In this document: positions 5,436 through 5,454 of the stretch, piece by piece | Layout: each line of letters opens with the position of its first letter | How positions within the stretch are numbered: the stretch's first letter is position 1 | Assembly: GCA_034666705.1 (NCBI GenBank) | Contig: JAXDLH010000013.1 | Span: 1-5,454 of the forward strand | Length of the DNA: 5,454 nt | Reading direction: 5' to 3' | DNA from: JAXDLH01 sp034666705 | GTDB taxonomy: Bacteria; Chloroflexota; UBA6077; SHYK01 | Position numbers and translations under genes: made by a program | Notes under the pieces: model-generated | Database searches by the model: none | Seen by the model: the letters and a program-made list of their open reading frames with translations, nothing else | Told to the model about the DNA's origin: nothing

Positions 5436-5454
5436 GCGAGCCTTGCTGGAACCA

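Larger units (their letters stand above)
5249..5454. promoter_or_regulatory. Upstream region of the PaiB-methyltransferase operon
   Basis: These 206 bp carry no gene I can support. The region holds the GGAGA ribosome site of paiB (5254-5258), two perfect 6-4-6 inverted repeats at 5293-5308 and 5338-5353, an A/T-rich short stretch around 5354-5367 that is the best place for a leftward promoter, and a GC-rich hairpin near the right edge. I could not assign a clean -35/-10 pair. Confidence 0.4.

Overview
The window is a GC-rich stretch of bacterial chromosome with ordinary codon use and clear Shine-Dalgarno sites. It holds eight protein genes, one of them cut by the left edge. I see no rRNA, tRNA, CRISPR array, transposase or phage gene. 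The gene families (HipA-like kinase, AHSA1 protein, EntS-type MFS carrier, PaiB-type flavin protein, small four-cysteine protein) and the composition suggest a free-living high-GC bacterium such as a Chloroflexota (Thermomicrobia-like) or an actinobacterium. The phylum is inferred from overall feel and cannot be proven from this sequence.

Left part (1-391): the first 70 codons of a HipA-like kinase run leftward out of the window. A non-coding gap of about 180 bp carries an 11-bp direct repeat. Middle-left (392-1976): three leftward genes form a tight operon, in transcription order an antibiotic-biosynthesis-monooxygenase (ABM) domain protein, an AHSA1/SRPBCC protein and a class I SAM-dependent methyltransferase. 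The gaps between them are only 9 and 4 bp, and each gene has its own Shine-Dalgarno site. Middle (2089-3441): an MFS exporter is transcribed divergently from that operon across a 112-bp shared control region. It is followed, in the same direction after 122 bp, by an 84-residue four-cysteine protein (3564-3818).

Right part (3829-5248): a second leftward operon encodes a PaiB-type FMN-binding protein and a second, unrelated-looking SAM methyltransferase, 10 bp apart. Its upstream region (5249-5454) has no gene but contains two perfect 6-4-6 inverted repeats and, at the edge, a strong GC-rich hairpin that can refold into an alternative stem.

Taken together, the genes look like small-molecule handling and stress or detoxification functions (oxidation or ligand-binding folds, methyl transfer, export, flavin-dependent regulation). 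No pathway can be named and no substrate is visible. I did not find a convincing new system. The best leads are the ABM-AHSA1-methyltransferase operon facing an exporter, the small cysteine protein, and the structured DNA upstream of the PaiB operon.
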